From CALVZT01 sp964368755 (GTDB lineage: Bacteria > Bacillota > Clostridia > Christensenellales > UBA1242), in the NCBI GenBank assembly GCA_964368755.1, contig CAYJCR010000007.1, forward strand, positions 1 through 43,858: 43,858 nt of DNA, written 5' to 3'. Every line of letters begins with the position of its first letter. Position 1 is the first letter of the stretch. Both the position numbers and the translations under genes were made by a program. Positions 34,306 to 42,439 of the stretch are shown piece by piece. The notes below the pieces were generated by a model. That model saw nothing but the letters and a program-made list of their open reading frames with translations. It searched no databases and was not told where the DNA came from.

Positions 34306-35166
34306 ATGGTTGATCTACATATTCATTCCACATATTCTGACGGACTAGAAAGTTTGGATAGAATTGTTGAAATATTAGACAAGACAGGCATTGATACTTT
34401 TGCACTAGCAGATCATGATTGTGTTGATGGTGTAAGAGAGTTGTCTAAGCCCAAGTATGTTGCCTTGCTCAAAAAACTTGATATGACACTTATTAGTGGC
34501 ATAGAAGTATCAAGCAAAGCATTGGGTGTCAATGTACATATTCTTGGATATGGTATGGATATAGACCATAGTGAGATTGCGAGTATTTGTTCCAAACGTG
34601 TGATTTTGCGACAACAGAAACTCAAAAGCAAACTAGACTATCTAACAAATCACGGCATCAATCTCAGTACAAAGAGCATCGAATATCTTGAATCCATTCC
34701 CAATGTTGGCAAACCTCATATAGCTCAGTGTATGATAGATGAGGGTTTTGTTAGAGATGTTGATGAAGCTTGTCAGAAGTACCTCAATATTGACAAAGGT
34801 CTTGAGTTTAGATTGCAGGCAGATGAGGTGATAAGAGCAATACATTCGGCTGGTGGACTTGCTGTACTTGCTCATCCATATGAGATAATCGATAGAGAAG
34901 GTCAGACTTTATCGAATATGCGTAAGATTATCAATTATCTCAAAGTCATTGGATTAGATGGCTTGGAAGTGTATTATTCGACATATTCAATGGATAGAGA
35001 GCTTGCTTTGAAAGAAATTGCTGACAACGAAGGCTTGCTTATAAGTGGTGGAAGTGATTTTCACGGGCACACTGTCAAGGAGAATGCAGATATTGGTCAA
35101 CTTAATATTGACAACACCGCTATTGATGATGAAATGATAACAATATTATATAGATTGAAGAAATGA
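34306..35166 (+). CDS. PHP-domain phosphoesterase (286 aa)
   Basis: The metal-binding PHP motifs are in order: DLHIHSTYSDG (His5, His7), LADHD, ISGIEVSS, VLAHPYE and GGSDFHG. The length and layout match the stand-alone YciV/RNase AM-type family, which acts on nucleoside 3',5'-bisphosphates and short RNA 5' ends, rather than the PHP domain of DNA polymerase. An AAGGAAGG site precedes the ATG. A terminator follows directly. Confidence 0.88.
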   Translation: MVDLHIHSTYSDGLESLDRIVEILDKTGIDTFALADHDCVDGVRELSKPKYVALLKKLDMTLISGIEVSSKALGVNVHILGYGMDIDHSEIASICSKRVILRQQKLKSKLDYLTNHGINLSTKSIEYLESIPNVGKPHIAQCMIDEGFVRDVDEACQKYLNIDKGLEFRLQADEVIRAIHSAGGLAVLAHPYEIIDREGQTLSNMRKIINYLKVIGLDGLEVYYSTYSMDRELALKEIADNEGLLISGGSDFHGHTVKENADIGQLNIDNTAIDDEMITILYRLKK

Positions 35167-35196
35167 CTTTGTGAGTAACAAAGCCATATTTTTTTT
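35165..35196 (+). terminator. Intrinsic terminator after the PHP gene
   Basis: GACTTTGT/ACAAAGCC (one mismatch) is followed by eight T and lies just before the glmS start region. Confidence 0.7.
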
Positions 35197-35210
35197 CATA
35201 CAATTACAAT

Positions 35211-36917
35211 ATGTGTGGAATAGTTGCAATACTTTCGCGAGTAAATATTGTCAATAAGATTATAGACAAACTCAAACTATTGGAGTATAGGGGGTATGAC
35301 TCAGCTGGTATAGGGTATTTAGATGATAAGACTATTACTTTGATTAAGAGTGTTGGCAGAGTTAAGCAGCTACAAGACAAAGTCGGCGATATAGAATCTA
35401 ATTGTGTTATTGCTCATACTAGATGGGCAACTCATGGCAAGCCAACGTTAGACAATTGTCATCCTCATAAATCTTGTAATGGTAATTGGGCAGTTGTGCA
35501 CAATGGAATAATAACTAATATTGATGCTCTCAAAGAATATATTGGAGATTATGATTACAAATCAGATACAGATACTGAGGTTATATCAGCGCTTTTGTAC
35601 AAATGTAATCCATTGACAAGTAGAGAGTTCTGCCAATGTTTGTCAATGCTTGAGGGTACATATGCAATTGTCTGCATATGCGCACTTCATCCCAACTCCT
35701 TATTTGTGACCAAGAAGTTCAGCCCACTTTATGTTGGAGTAGGGGTAGACACAATAGTCGCAAGCGATACAGTGTGCTTTGAAGACGGAGTGTATTATAC
35801 ACTTGAAGATAATGAAGTCGCTGTCATTGAACAAGATAACATCAAGTTTTTCTCAAGTCGTGGGTATAGAATAAAAAAACGTTCTACTATTATTCATCAA
35901 AACACATACAACAGTGTTGATAATATGGAACATAGTATGTTATCTGAGATTAAAGAATCTACGGTGGCATTATCTAGAATTATTGACAATGCAAAGTTGT
36001 TCTATATTAACTTCTGGAAATACTCCAAAATATATTTTGTGGGTTGTGGAAGTGCATATAACTCTATGTTACTTGCTAAGTATTATCTTAGCGAGTATGA
36101 CATTAGTATTGAATGTGATAGAGCAAGCGAGTTCGTGTGTACAAAGCATTATTTCAAAGACAGCCTCTGTGTCTTTGTGAGTCAGAGTGGAGAGACGGCG
36201 GATACAATACTTGCTTGTAAGTGTGCAATCGAAGGTGGTGCAGATACACTTGCTATTACCAACAATGACAATAGTTATCTAAGTAGATTGTGTAATAACA
36301 GTATGCCGATTATTGCAGGAAGAGAAGTTGCAGTTGCTTCAACCAAAGCCTACACTTGTCAGATTGCTATAATGAAGATGCTAGCAGAAAACTTATCTAT
36401 ATCTAGTAGCGACAAATGGCAAAAAGTACTTAGAGCAATAGATGAGATAGATATAAAGGCAATTATGAGTTTGTCGCAAGACCTTGTTGGAGTGAGTAGA
36501 GCTTTTTTCCTTGGCAGAGGACTTGATTATCTAGTGTCTATAGAAGCTAGCCTTAAGCTCAAAGAAGTCAGTTATATCAATTGCAGTGCTTACCCCAGTG
36601 GCGAACTCAAGCACGGACCCCTTGCTCTCATTGAAGACGGAGACATAGTCATAATATGTACTACACAAAGTAGTCTACTAGACAAGACAAATAATATTAT
36701 TCACGAAGTCAAATCTCGTGGTGGTAGGGTTATAGTATTCAGTCAGTACAAGTTCGATATCGCAGATAAGTATATCAAGTTGCCACAAGTAGATGATGAA
36801 TTGATGCCTATTGTAGCGACAGTTGCGTTCCAGTATTTTGCATACTATGTTAGCGTTAACAAAGGTATCAATCCCGATAGGCCACGCAATCTGGCGAAGT
36901 CTGTCACAGTTGAATAA
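35211..36917 (+). CDS. glmS: Glutamine-fructose-6-phosphate aminotransferase (568 aa)
   Basis: The start is fixed chemically: MCGIVAIL gives the Cys2 nucleophile of the glutaminase domain (1 to about 215). Two SIS sugar-isomerase domains follow, with CGSAYNS and SQSGETADT in the first, SGELKHGPLALIED in the second, and the typical end NPDRPRNLAKSVTVE. GlmS makes glucosamine-6-phosphate for peptidoglycan precursors. It is a little shorter than the usual 600 or so. No Shine-Dalgarno site precedes the ATG; a TACAAT lies six bases upstream, so the message may be leaderless. There is no room for a glmS ribozyme. Confidence 0.95.
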   Translation: MCGIVAILSRVNIVNKIIDKLKLLEYRGYDSAGIGYLDDKTITLIKSVGRVKQLQDKVGDIESNCVIAHTRWATHGKPTLDNCHPHKSCNGNWAVVHNGIITNIDALKEYIGDYDYKSDTDTEVISALLYKCNPLTSREFCQCLSMLEGTYAIVCICALHPNSLFVTKKFSPLYVGVGVDTIVASDTVCFEDGVYYTLEDNEVAVIEQDNIKFFSSRGYRIKKRSTIIHQNTYNSVDNMEHSMLSEIKESTVALSRIIDNAKLFYINFWKYSKIYFVGCGSAYNSMLLAKYYLSEYDISIECDRASEFVCTKHYFKDSLCVFVSQSGETADTILACKCAIEGGADTLAITNNDNSYLSRLCNNSMPIIAGREVAVASTKAYTCQIAIMKMLAENLSISSSDKWQKVLRAIDEIDIKAIMSLSQDLVGVSRAFFLGRGLDYLVSIEASLKLKEVSYINCSAYPSGELKHGPLALIEDGDIVIICTTQSSLLDKTNNIIHEVKSRGGRVIVFSQYKFDIADKYIKLPQVDDELMPIVATVAFQYFAYYVSVNKGINPDRPRNLAKSVTVE

Positions 36918-36922
36918 TAAAT

Positions 36923-36972
36923 AACAGCCTTGAGCGTCAAATGATTGATTTTTTGCTTAGGTTGTTTTATTA
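36923..36972 (+). terminator. Possible terminator after glmS
   Basis: AACAGCC/GGTTGTT plus an imperfect GAGC/GCTT extension with a large loop, then a T-rich stretch. Confidence 0.4.
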
Positions 36973-37010
36973 TGTAAATGTAAGTAAATAATCAATTGTG
37001 GAGGCTAAAT

Positions 37011-38786
37011 ATGAAGAATAGAAATCAGATTGAAGAAAAGTACAAGTGGAATCTTGATGAGTATTGCCCTGCCGATGAATGGGACACAAGATACCAAAAA
37101 TGTGTGAGCAGAATTGATGAGATAACGAAGTTTGATGGTAAGCTTACAACAAAGGCGAATATTCTCAAATGCTTCCAGACACTAGAAAGCATAAGTAGGG
37201 AGTTTGAGTGCCTTATAACATATGCACATTTGCGAAGATATGAAGATGTCTCCAATCCACAAGCCGAAGAAAAATGTGGTATGATCTCAAGCAAGGCAAC
37301 AGAGTTCGAAGAGAAGTCATCTTTTGTTACACCACAACTCACTCAACTTACTGATGAGTTTTTGATAAATCTAAGCAAGGACAAAAAATTAAAAGATTAT
37401 AACAAACTACTCTTAGACATAGTGAGAGAGCGTCCGCACATACTCAATGAGCGAGAAGAGAAGCTTATGAGTGGTGTTGGAGGATTTGCTGGAGATTATC
37501 GCAAGACTTTCTCAGGCTTTGAAGATGGAGACCTTAAGTTCAACCAAGTTGAGAATGGACAAGGTAAGAAACTTCCATTCGATGCTATCAAGTACTATGA
37601 GTATTCTAGTAGCCCAGATAGGGTTCTTAGGAAGAATACTTATATCGAGATGAATGGAGCATTTGGTAGATATTCTAACTTTATTACCAGCAACTATCTT
37701 GCTTCGGTCAAAAAAGATGTATTTTTTGCCAAAGCACGCAACTTCAACAATGCACTAGAAAAAGCGCTATTCTATGAAGAAGTCGACGAACAAGTCTACA
37801 AGACTCTTGTAGATTGTATACACAAAGGTTTGCCTATTATGCAGAGATACTTTGCTATCAAAGGCAAGATATTGGGAGTCAAGAAGTTTGGTATCTATGA
37901 CACTCATGCCAAGATTGGCAAAGCCATTAGCCACAAATTCACATATGAGCAAGCTATGGATATCATAAGAGATGCAACAAAGTATTTTGGTCAAGAATAT
38001 ACTGATACTCTGTCGCAGGCTCAACAACAACGTTGGATAGATGTTATGCCCAACAAGAATAAGAATAGTGGAGCATTCTCTTGGGGTGCTTATGGACACA
38101 AACCTGTACTTATGCTCAACTTCGACGGGACATACAATAGCGTATCAACACTAGCTCACGAGTTGGGGCACTCAATGCACTCGTATTTTAGTGATAAGAA
38201 CAATCCATACTTCAAGGCAGGTTATACAATCTTCTGTGCCGAAGTCGCTAGTACAGTCAATGAGATATTGCTTGTAGAGTATATGTTAAGTCATGAGAAA
38301 TCGAAGGCAACACGAGCTTATTACCTTGAGGACTTGTTGAGTTCGATCAATTCGACAATATTCAGACAGACTATGTTCAGTGAGTTCGAAGACTTTGTTC
38401 ACAAAAGTGCAGAACAAAGCAAACCATTATCTAGCAAGGTTCTTAACGAATATTATTTCAAACTTAACAAAGAATATTTTGGTAACAAAGTTGATATAGT
38501 GGAAGAGATAAAGTATGAGTGGAGTAGGATACCACACTTTTATAACGCATACTATGTATACAAATATGCTACTGGTATGATCAGCGCTATAACGATAGTT
38601 AAGAGAATACTTGATGGGGAGAAAGATGCCGTTAGCAATTATTTTAAGTTTTTGAGTGGAGGATGTAGTGATACTCCAACAGAATTGCTCAAAAAAGGAG
38701 GGGTTGACTTAACCAATCAATCGACTTATAATAACTTCATAGAATATCTTGATAGTCTTGTTGATAGGCTTCAGGAATGTAAATAA
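37011..38786 (+). CDS. pepF: Oligoendopeptidase F, M3B family (591 aa)
   Basis: The ATG at 37011 is taken because GTGGAGG sits just upstream. The zinc motif HELGH (383-387) is followed by SMHSYFS and, about 26 residues on, FCAEVAST, which supplies the third ligand. The N-terminal helical PepF domain is present and the length matches. PepF is a cytoplasmic zinc peptidase that cuts short peptides. The next gene begins about 20 nt downstream. Confidence 0.93.
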   Translation: MKNRNQIEEKYKWNLDEYCPADEWDTRYQKCVSRIDEITKFDGKLTTKANILKCFQTLESISREFECLITYAHLRRYEDVSNPQAEEKCGMISSKATEFEEKSSFVTPQLTQLTDEFLINLSKDKKLKDYNKLLLDIVRERPHILNEREEKLMSGVGGFAGDYRKTFSGFEDGDLKFNQVENGQGKKLPFDAIKYYEYSSSPDRVLRKNTYIEMNGAFGRYSNFITSNYLASVKKDVFFAKARNFNNALEKALFYEEVDEQVYKTLVDCIHKGLPIMQRYFAIKGKILGVKKFGIYDTHAKIGKAISHKFTYEQAMDIIRDATKYFGQEYTDTLSQAQQQRWIDVMPNKNKNSGAFSWGAYGHKPVLMLNFDGTYNSVSTLAHELGHSMHSYFSDKNNPYFKAGYTIFCAEVASTVNEILLVEYMLSHEKSKATRAYYLEDLLSSINSTIFRQTMFSEFEDFVHKSAEQSKPLSSKVLNEYYFKLNKEYFGNKVDIVEEIKYEWSRIPHFYNAYYVYKYATGMISAITIVKRILDGEKDAVSNYFKFLSGGCSDTPTELLKKGGVDLTNQSTYNNFIEYLDSLVDRLQECK

Positions 38787-38805
38787 TTTGGGTTGTATAA
38801 ATAGT

Positions 38806-39696
38806 ATGGTTTGGAATAAAAATAATACTATGAATTACGATTATGGCAAAGATATGATTACAAAAGAGGTAGAGAGGGATTTTAGAATACTTCACGCGTG
38901 TGATTTGCATCTCACGCCTTTTTTGCCTGGTAAGAACAACAAGACATTGGACCTGCTAGATCGTGCTATTGATGAGAGTGATCCTGATCTTGTGATAGTC
39001 AATGGAGATCTTGTTTGGACGTTCTTCAATAAGAGTATGTTAAGATCATTTGCAAAGTTCATGGAACAGAAACAAGTGTATTGGTCATATACTCTTGGCA
39101 ATCATGATTGTGGATTTTTGCGAGATAAGAATAAGTTCGTAGAAGTCCTTAGAGATTATCACCATTGCTTGTTTGCCAAAGGTCCTGCAGTATTAGGTGT
39201 AGGTAACTACTTCTTGTCATTGTGCAAAGATAATGAGCCTGTATTTAGCTTAACGTTCTTGGATACGAGTGACAATGAGATAAGTGCAGATCAATGCAGG
39301 TGGCTTGAGAACGGACTTTCATTCATAAGAGACAGGGGTGGAGCAGATGTCCGCAATATGATATTTATGCATGTGCCTATACAAGAGATAGAGGAACTCA
39401 AAGATAGAGAATATAGTGGATATATAACCAAACGCATCAATCCTCTTGATGAAGAAGATACATTTTTCGATACTGTCAAGAATAATAAGTCGACTATTGC
39501 AATATTCAATGGGCATGACCATGTTAACAGTTTTGGTGGAGAAATAGATAATATATACCTTATGAGTACACCTGCTTGTGGATATGGCGCTTTTAATAAG
39601 CGTGGACTTGACAAAGGATTTGTTGTCATAGATGTAGATACTGAGAATGGAAGTTTTGTTACTCATAGCTTATTCTCAAAAGATTTGTCGCAATAA
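38806..39696 (+). CDS. Calcineurin-like metallophosphoesterase (296 aa)
   Basis: Five metallophosphoesterase blocks are visible in order: CDLHL, VNGDLVW, TLGNHDCG, FMHVPIQE and FNGHDHVN. They form a two-metal site. The spacing resembles the Dcr2/PAP29-like branch, but the substrate cannot be told. No signal peptide is seen. The start is uncertain: 38806 has no good ribosome site, TTG 38788 has an AGGAA upstream, and ATG 38830 would still leave all motifs. Confidence 0.85.
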   Translation: MVWNKNNTMNYDYGKDMITKEVERDFRILHACDLHLTPFLPGKNNKTLDLLDRAIDESDPDLVIVNGDLVWTFFNKSMLRSFAKFMEQKQVYWSYTLGNHDCGFLRDKNKFVEVLRDYHHCLFAKGPAVLGVGNYFLSLCKDNEPVFSLTFLDTSDNEISADQCRWLENGLSFIRDRGGADVRNMIFMHVPIQEIEELKDREYSGYITKRINPLDEEDTFFDTVKNNKSTIAIFNGHDHVNSFGGEIDNIYLMSTPACGYGAFNKRGLDKGFVVIDVDTENGSFVTHSLFSKDLSQ

Positions 39697-39725
39697 AAAA
39701 ACAGTTCTATTGAGCTGTTTTTTTG
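39695..39725. terminator. Bidirectional terminator between the phosphoesterase and VTT genes
   Basis: AACAGTTC-TATT-GAGCTGTT has A and T runs on both sides and lies between convergent genes. Confidence 0.85.
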
Positions 39726-39736
39726 TTAGAGAATGT

Positions 39737-40438
39737 TTATTGGTTATTTTCTTTTTTGATCTTTTGACCTACTATTATATACCATATTATTAGTCCAACT
39801 AGTACCAATCCCCACGCAAGTACTGTGAATGGGAATTCACCAGAATTGGCTGTTTGAAGTATGCTAAGTGAGGCTATCATTACTATTAGACCAATGAGTC
39901 TTCCAATGAGATTGGCAAAGAAGTAGAATACAAAATTGAATTTTACACTACCAGCAACAATACAAAGTATATCATCGGGAAATATAGGAAGTACAACGGT
40001 TAAGGCATACCACCATTTACCTTTTTGATTGATATTCTTTGCCCATTTGTCATAAGTGGATTGATCGCCTGCACACCACTTGACGGCACGGCTACCAAGT
40101 TTGCGACCAATGAAGTATGATATAATAACGCCAGTCATATAGGCAGCCATGATAACTGCAATGAATATCCAGCCAGTACCTGAGGATAGTGATAGATTGA
40201 TGCTTGGGATAATGATTGCTGCATTGACTATGACATATACAGGTATGGGTACAAAACTCACTTGTACGACCATAACCAGATACATAATAATATACACAAT
40301 CCAACCATCAATACTTGCTATCCAATTGCTTATAGTATTGGTAATATAGTCAAAACTAAATAATAGTTCGAATGCGAACATTATTGCAACTGTTATTATG
40401 CTTATTCTCAATATTTTGTATAATTGTGATTTGTTCAT
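39737..40438 (-). CDS. VTT-domain (DedA/YdjX-like) membrane protein (233 aa)
   Basis: About five to six hydrophobic segments are present. A re-entrant-type VSFVPIPVYVIV is followed by GRKLGSRAV and LPIFPDDILCIVAGSV, matching the F/YxPxP and G-containing motifs of the VTT (SNARE-associated) family. Members are proposed lipid scramblases or flippases, for example for undecaprenyl phosphate or phosphatidylethanolamine. The start has no ribosome site, and on the minus strand TATACT ends six bases before the ATG, so the message is likely leaderless. Confidence 0.85.
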   Translation of the reverse strand: MNKSQLYKILRISIITVAIMFAFELLFSFDYITNTISNWIASIDGWIVYIIMYLVMVVQVSFVPIPVYVIVNAAIIIPSINLSLSSGTGWIFIAVIMAAYMTGVIISYFIGRKLGSRAVKWCAGDQSTYDKWAKNINQKGKWWYALTVVLPIFPDDILCIVAGSVKFNFVFYFFANLIGRLIGLIVMIASLSILQTANSGEFPFTVLAWGLVLVGLIIWYIIVGQKIKKENNQ

Positions 40439-40473
40439 ATGAACAGTATATCAAACATACAAATTGTTGGCAA
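40439..40473 (-). promoter_or_regulatory. Promoter of the VTT gene, probable leaderless start
   Basis: On the minus strand TTGCCA (40468-40473), a 17-nt spacer and TATACT (40445-40450), then 6 nt to the ATG. Confidence 0.7.
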
Positions 40474-40508
40474 GTTGTAATAATGGCAAAGATTTGCAGA
40501 TTCTGACA

Positions 40509-40520
40509 TATACTATCATT
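40509..40520 (+). promoter_or_regulatory. Possible -10 box of the 77-aa gene
   Basis: TATACT (40509-40514) lies six bases before the ATG. No good -35 box is seen, and no ribosome site. Confidence 0.35.
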
Positions 40521-40754
40521 ATGACAAAGGAATTTGTAAAAGTTGATGCAACAATAGAACCGGATGGAACGATAACACCAACGGCGATATATTTTGATGA
40601 CAAAGTATACCACATAGATAAGATAACTGATAAAAGGCTCTCATCTAGTGAACTTGGAGAGGGTGGTATGAGATATACCATACTTACCGAAGGGCAATTG
40701 ACCAAGATATACTTAGATAGAAAATATAGGTGGTTTGTTATAAGGAAGAATTAG
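40521..40754 (+). CDS. Small beta-rich protein of unknown function (77 aa)
   Basis: It begins MTKEFVKVDATIEPDG and has alternating polar and hydrophobic strands ending in RKYRWFVIRKN. It has no membrane segment and no Cys. I recognise the general look of small conserved Bacillota proteins but no named family. The ATG lies six bases after a TATACT without a ribosome site. An in-frame TTG at 40464 is possible but would run through that box. Confidence 0.6.
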   Translation: MTKEFVKVDATIEPDGTITPTAIYFDDKVYHIDKITDKRLSSSELGEGGMRYTILTEGQLTKIYLDRKYRWFVIRKN

Positions 40755-40824
40755 ACTTGTCTATTGACAAATCAAGTTATATAGTCCATACTGTGATAGT
40801 AGTCAGCTACTTCAAGGAGATATT

Positions 40825-41394
40825 ATGGACCAAAGATTTATAGAAAAATGTAAGAAGAATGATAGAGGAATAAGAGCCAGTTTGCAGGATAGAAGATTCG
40901 CTATATTGGGTCAAATTGATAATGAAGAGCAAGACTTTTTGGTAATAGGCATGGATAGAGGACTTATAGCAGGTACCAAAGGCACAGGATTTATAATAAC
41001 TGCAAAGATTGATGAAAAGCATAACAATGTCATATTCCAAGGCTACAATCAATTTGTTGATGATATGTACTCAGTAGGATATGTAGATATCGGAGAGTCT
41101 GGATATAAGCTTAATGATCGTAAGAAAGCTCTTCCTTCAATTAAAGAAAAAATTGACAATATGGAAGATCTCAGTAAGGCAAGACCACTCAATGTATTAA
41201 AATTAGATGAGAATGAGAGTTGGTTCCATAGTTATGTGATAAGGAATAACCATTCTATTTGGCCAGAACATAGGTTTACAAAAGAGGATTTGAAAATATC
41301 TGCTGAGATATTTGAAGGTATATGCGCTATCAATGATGAATATAATCTATCTACGGCACCAAGATCAACATTTCCATTTGATCCTGAAGAATAA
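40825..41394 (+). CDS. Unrecognised soluble protein (189 aa)
   Basis: An AAGGAG site lies 6 nt before the ATG and a terminator follows, so it is a well-defined gene. The N-terminal half (to about 90) is beta-rich and the second half helical and charged. There is no signal peptide, no membrane helix and no recognisable catalytic motif. Single-gene unit between two small genes of unrelated type. Confidence 0.7.
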   Translation: MDQRFIEKCKKNDRGIRASLQDRRFAILGQIDNEEQDFLVIGMDRGLIAGTKGTGFIITAKIDEKHNNVIFQGYNQFVDDMYSVGYVDIGESGYKLNDRKKALPSIKEKIDNMEDLSKARPLNVLKLDENESWFHSYVIRNNHSIWPEHRFTKEDLKISAEIFEGICAINDEYNLSTAPRSTFPFDPEE

Positions 41395-41431
41395 AAAAGT
41401 AAAGAAGAGCAATGTTGCCCTTCTTTTTTTT
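41394..41431 (+). terminator. Intrinsic terminator after the 189-aa gene
   Basis: AAGAAGAGC/GCCCTTCTT (one mismatch) with an eight-T tail. Confidence 0.75.
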
Positions 41432-41443
41432 GCCCAATATGAT

Positions 41444-41472
41444 TTGCCATAACAATCTCATTTTGATACAAT
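41444..41472 (+). promoter_or_regulatory. Promoter of the deaminase-Nudix unit
   Basis: TTGCCA (41444-41449), a 17-nt spacer and TACAAT (41467-41472). Confidence 0.6.
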
Positions 41473-41478
41473 AATGTC

Positions 41479-41496
41479 ATGATTGGAAGATGTTAA
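41479..41496 (+). other. Candidate leaderless micro-ORF (MIGRC)
   Basis: An ATG six bases after the TACAAT -10 box opens a five-codon frame that stops 17 nt before the deaminase ATG. The spacing equals that of the leaderless genes in this window. It may be chance. Confidence 0.2.
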
Positions 41497-41513
41497 ATAA
41501 AGGAGAGCGTGCT

Positions 41514-41954
41514 ATGACTGATATGGAATATATAAAGATAGCGATAGACATATCCAAGCAAGCAAAGTATCCATATGGTGCTATTGTTGTCAAAGATGAT
41601 ATGATCATAGGAAGAAGTGATAGCAAAAAAGTTATGAACAACACACCATTCTGTCATGCTGAACTTATAGCTATACAAGACGCATTGAAGAGCAATAGTC
41701 TTTATGGAGAACTTGAAGGAGCTTCATTGTATGTTAGTTGTGAGCCGTGTCCAATGTGTATGGGTGCGATTCTATACGAGAAGATATCTAAGCTTGTATA
41801 TGGTGCGACATTAGAAGATAGCAACAAATATTTTTGTGAAGAAGTATTGATACCTTGTGAAGTAATAGCAAACGGCTCTAAAAACTCAAATATAAGTATT
41901 AAGAAACTAATGAGAAAAGAAGCTGTACAAGTATTGAGGAGTGCCAATGTTTGA
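41514..41954 (+). CDS. Nucleoside deaminase, TadA/GuaD type (146 aa)
   Basis: The ATG at 41514 follows AAAGGAG. The zinc site is intact: CHAE (His48, Glu50) and PCPMC (Cys79, Cys82). Such enzymes deaminate adenosine 34 in tRNA (TadA) or free guanine or other bases. The context before HAE (PFC) and the long tail after 100 differ from typical TadA, so substrate is open. The Nudix gene start overlaps its end by 8 nt, suggesting a nucleotide salvage or clean-up pair. Confidence 0.85.
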   Translation: MTDMEYIKIAIDISKQAKYPYGAIVVKDDMIIGRSDSKKVMNNTPFCHAELIAIQDALKSNSLYGELEGASLYVSCEPCPMCMGAILYEKISKLVYGATLEDSNKYFCEEVLIPCEVIANGSKNSNISIKKLMRKEAVQVLRSANV

Positions 41955-42339
41955 AGTTAATTTTTTTGATCTAGGGACAGTTGCTGAGTCTGAATATACA
42001 AGAGTAGTGTTGGTTAGTAGATATCAAGGTAAGTGGGTGTTTTGCAAACAAAAGACTCGTGATACTTGGGAGATCCCTGGTGGACATATTGAGCAGGGAG
42101 AAGATTGGTTGACGGCGGCTAAGCGAGAGATGTATGAAGAGACTGGTGCTACCAGATTGGCGATAGAACCAATCTGCGTGTATTCTATCACTAGATACGC
42201 ATTGTTGTGTTATGCAGAGATAGGGGAGTTTGAAGCACTTCCAGACTTTGAGATGGAAAAAGTTGAATTGTTCGATAATATCCCTGATAATATCACAGAC
42301 AATCATAGAAAGATGCTTGAAAGAGTAAGACAAGCGAAG
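41947..42339 (+). CDS. Nudix hydrolase, 3' end lost in the scaffold gap
   Basis: The ATG at 41947 has GAGGAG 5 nt upstream and overlaps the deaminase stop. The Nudix box is complete: Gly46 to Glu52, then REMYEETG (60-67). Nudix enzymes hydrolyse nucleoside diphosphate linkages. The 131 residues seen are close to a full domain, so only a short tail should lie in the N run. Confidence 0.88.
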
Positions 42340-42439
42340 NNNNNNNNNNNNNNNNNNNNNNNNNNNNNNNNNNNNNNNNNNNNNNNNNNNNNNNNNNNNN
42401 NNNNNNNNNNNNNNNNNNNNNNNNNNNNNNNNNNNNNNN
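42340..42439. other. Scaffold gap of exactly 100 N
   Basis: The N run joins two contigs. AAGCGAAG ends the left side and CTTCGCTT opens the right side, an 8-bp inverted match. The true distance, and even the orientation, across it are unknown. Confidence 0.97.

Noticed and set aside
35165..35210. glmS ribozyme upstream of glmS
   Set aside because: Only 44 nt separate it from the preceding stop codon, and these hold a terminator and a -10 box; the ribozyme cannot fit.
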